This document shows, piece after piece, positions 32,881 through 33,835 of a DNA stretch of 33,835 bases. Below the pieces are notes generated by a model. That model was not told the origin of the DNA. It was given only the letters and a program-made list of their open reading frames with translations, and made no database searches. A program made the translations under genes and the position numbers. The DNA is from Clostridium sp. GTDB lineage: Bacteria > Bacillota > Clostridia > Peptostreptococcales > Peptostreptococcaceae. The stretch spans positions 1-33,835 of the forward strand of contig JALFMW010000335.1 in the NCBI GenBank assembly GCA_022782605.1, written 5' to 3'. Positions within the stretch are counted from its first letter, which is position 1. Each line of letters begins with the position of its first letter.

Positions 32881-33835
32881 TTATTCAACTGTAACTGACT
32901 TAGCTAAGTTTCTTGGTTTGTCTATATCGCAACCTCTCATCTTAGCAACATGATAAGATAATAATTGCATTGGTACAACACTTGTTATACTTGCAAACAT
33001 ATCTTCAACTTCTGGTATATATATTACTCTATCAGCTGATTTTTCTACTTCTTCATTATGCTCTTCAACTATTGCTATAACTTTAGCTCCTCTAGCTTTA
33101 ACTTCTTGCATATTTGATACCATTTTTTCAAATAATGCTTCTTGAGTTGCTATTGCTATAACTGGAGTTCCTTCTTCTATTAAAGCAATTGTTCCATGTT
33201 TTAACTCACCTGCAGCAAATGCTTCAGCATGCATATAAGATATTTCTTTTATTTTTAAAGAACCTTCCATAGCTAATGCATAATCTAAACCTCTACCTAA
33301 GTAGAATATATCATTTTTGTCTTTTATTTCAGCAGCTATTTCTTCTACTAATTTATCGCATTCTAATACTTTTTCTACTTTAGATGGCATTTCTTTTAAG
33401 ATATCTATCATTTTGAAGTATTCTTCTTCAGTTATAGTTCCTTTAGTCATAGCTAAATTTAAAGCTATCATATAGAATGCCATTAATTGAGTTGTATAAG
33501 CTTTTGTTGATGCAACTGCGATTTCTGGACCTGCCCATGTATAGAATATATCATCAGATTCCCTTGCTATTGATGAACCAACAACGTTAGTTATTGATAA
33601 TACTCTAGCTCCTTTAGCTTTTGCATCTCTAAGTGCAGCTAAAGTATCAGCTGTTTCTCCTGATTGACTTACTATTATTATTAAAGTATTTTCATCTACA
33701 AATGGATCTGAATATCTAAATTCAGATGCTATATCAGCTATTACTGGTATTTTTGCAAATTTTTCTATAGCATATTTACCAACAAGTCCTGCATGATAAG
33801 CAGTACCACATGCTACTATATAAACTTTGTTTATT
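32881..33835 (-). CDS. glmS: Glutamine-fructose-6-phosphate aminotransferase (isomerising), partial
   Basis: GlmS makes glucosamine-6-phosphate, the first step toward UDP-GlcNAc, which the nearby MurA then uses. Only about 317 C-terminal residues are in the window; the glutaminase domain lies beyond the right edge. Two SIS sugar-isomerase domains are seen: VYIVACGTAYHAGLVGKYAI with IIIVSQSGETADTLAALRDA, and FYLGRGLDYALAMEGSLKIK with SYMHAEAFAAGELKHGTIAL. The C-terminus is the hallmark KPRNLAKSVTVE, which contributes catalytic residues. The reading frame is open to the last base. In Firmicutes glmS is often controlled by a self-cleaving ribozyme in its leader; that region is not visible here. 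Confidence 0.97.
   Translation of the reverse strand, partial: INKVYIVACGTAYHAGLVGKYAIEKFAKIPVIADIASEFRYSDPFVDENTLIIIVSQSGETADTLAALRDAKAKGARVLSITNVVGSSIARESDDIFYTWAGPEIAVASTKAYTTQLMAFYMIALNLAMTKGTITEEEYFKMIDILKEMPSKVEKVLECDKLVEEIAAEIKDKNDIFYLGRGLDYALAMEGSLKIKEISYMHAEAFAAGELKHGTIALIEEGTPVIAIATQEALFEKMVSNMQEVKARGAKVIAIVEEHNEEVEKSADRVIYIPEVEDMFASITSVVPMQLLSYHVAKMRGCDIDKPRNLAKSVTVE

Noticed and set aside
1-33835. CRISPR arrays, insertion sequences, prophage genes, tRNA genes
   Set aside because: I looked for regular short repeats, transposase or integrase motifs and cloverleaf signatures and found none.

Overview
The window is AT-rich (coding and non-coding alike) and reads as a chromosomal segment of an anaerobic, endospore-forming, low-GC Firmicute. 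The order ywmB-murA-spoIID-spoIIQ-spoIIID-mreB/mbl, the Rex regulator, clostridial 2[4Fe-4S] ferredoxins, a Clostridium symbiosum-type glutamate dehydrogenase and a raiA-type RNA next to hpf all fit the Peptostreptococcaceae (the Clostridioides / Paraclostridium / Paeniclostridium group). The exact genus is inference. Nearly all genes lie on the minus strand; only two ferredoxins, an ABC-F ATPase and yyaC are on plus. I see no tRNA, rRNA, CRISPR array, insertion sequence or phage gene.

Layout. 1-2.5 kb: the end of a pyrimidine operon (pyrB-pyrK-pyrD, pyrD cut by the window edge), with a PyrR-type RNA hairpin beside the pyrB ribosome binding site. 2.6-4.1 kb: glutamate dehydrogenase. 4.3-4.8 kb: two tandem 56-residue ferredoxin genes, each with its own promoter and terminator. 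4.9-7.5 kb: rex and a divergent ABC-F gene, with a Rex operator between them. 7.6-10.6 kb: the tRNA t6A operon tsaE-tsaB-rimI-tsaD followed by a Rid-family gene. 10.8-11.7 kb: FMN-riboswitch-controlled ribU. 11.7-15.0 kb: tex and an amidohydrolase. 15.1-19 kb: secA and prfB, the latter with a programmed +1 frameshift. 19.1-21.1 kb: rmuC and hpf. 21.1-21.9 kb: a non-coding stretch with a cluster of DnaA-box-like sites and an independently transcribed structured RNA of about 235 nt, best read as the raiA RNA. 21.9-24.9 kb: comF and recD2. 25.0-26.5 kb: metK under a SAM-I riboswitch. 26.6-27.1 kb: sporulation protease yyaC. 27.2-32.7 kb: the wall and sporulation cluster mbl, spoIIID, spoIIQ, spoIID, murA, ywmB. 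32.9 kb to the end: the C-terminal half of glmS.

How it works together. This is mostly conserved housekeeping DNA, rich in RNA-level control: a PyrR hairpin, FMN and SAM riboswitches, a recoding site in prfB and a large structured RNA. The most rewarding places for a second look are the raiA RNA plus DnaA-box region upstream of hpf, the PyrR hairpin with no attenuator, the Rex operator shared with an ABC-F translation factor, the SPY tripeptide in release factor 2, and the missing catalytic histidine in SpoIIQ. I found no convincing wholly new multi-gene system.
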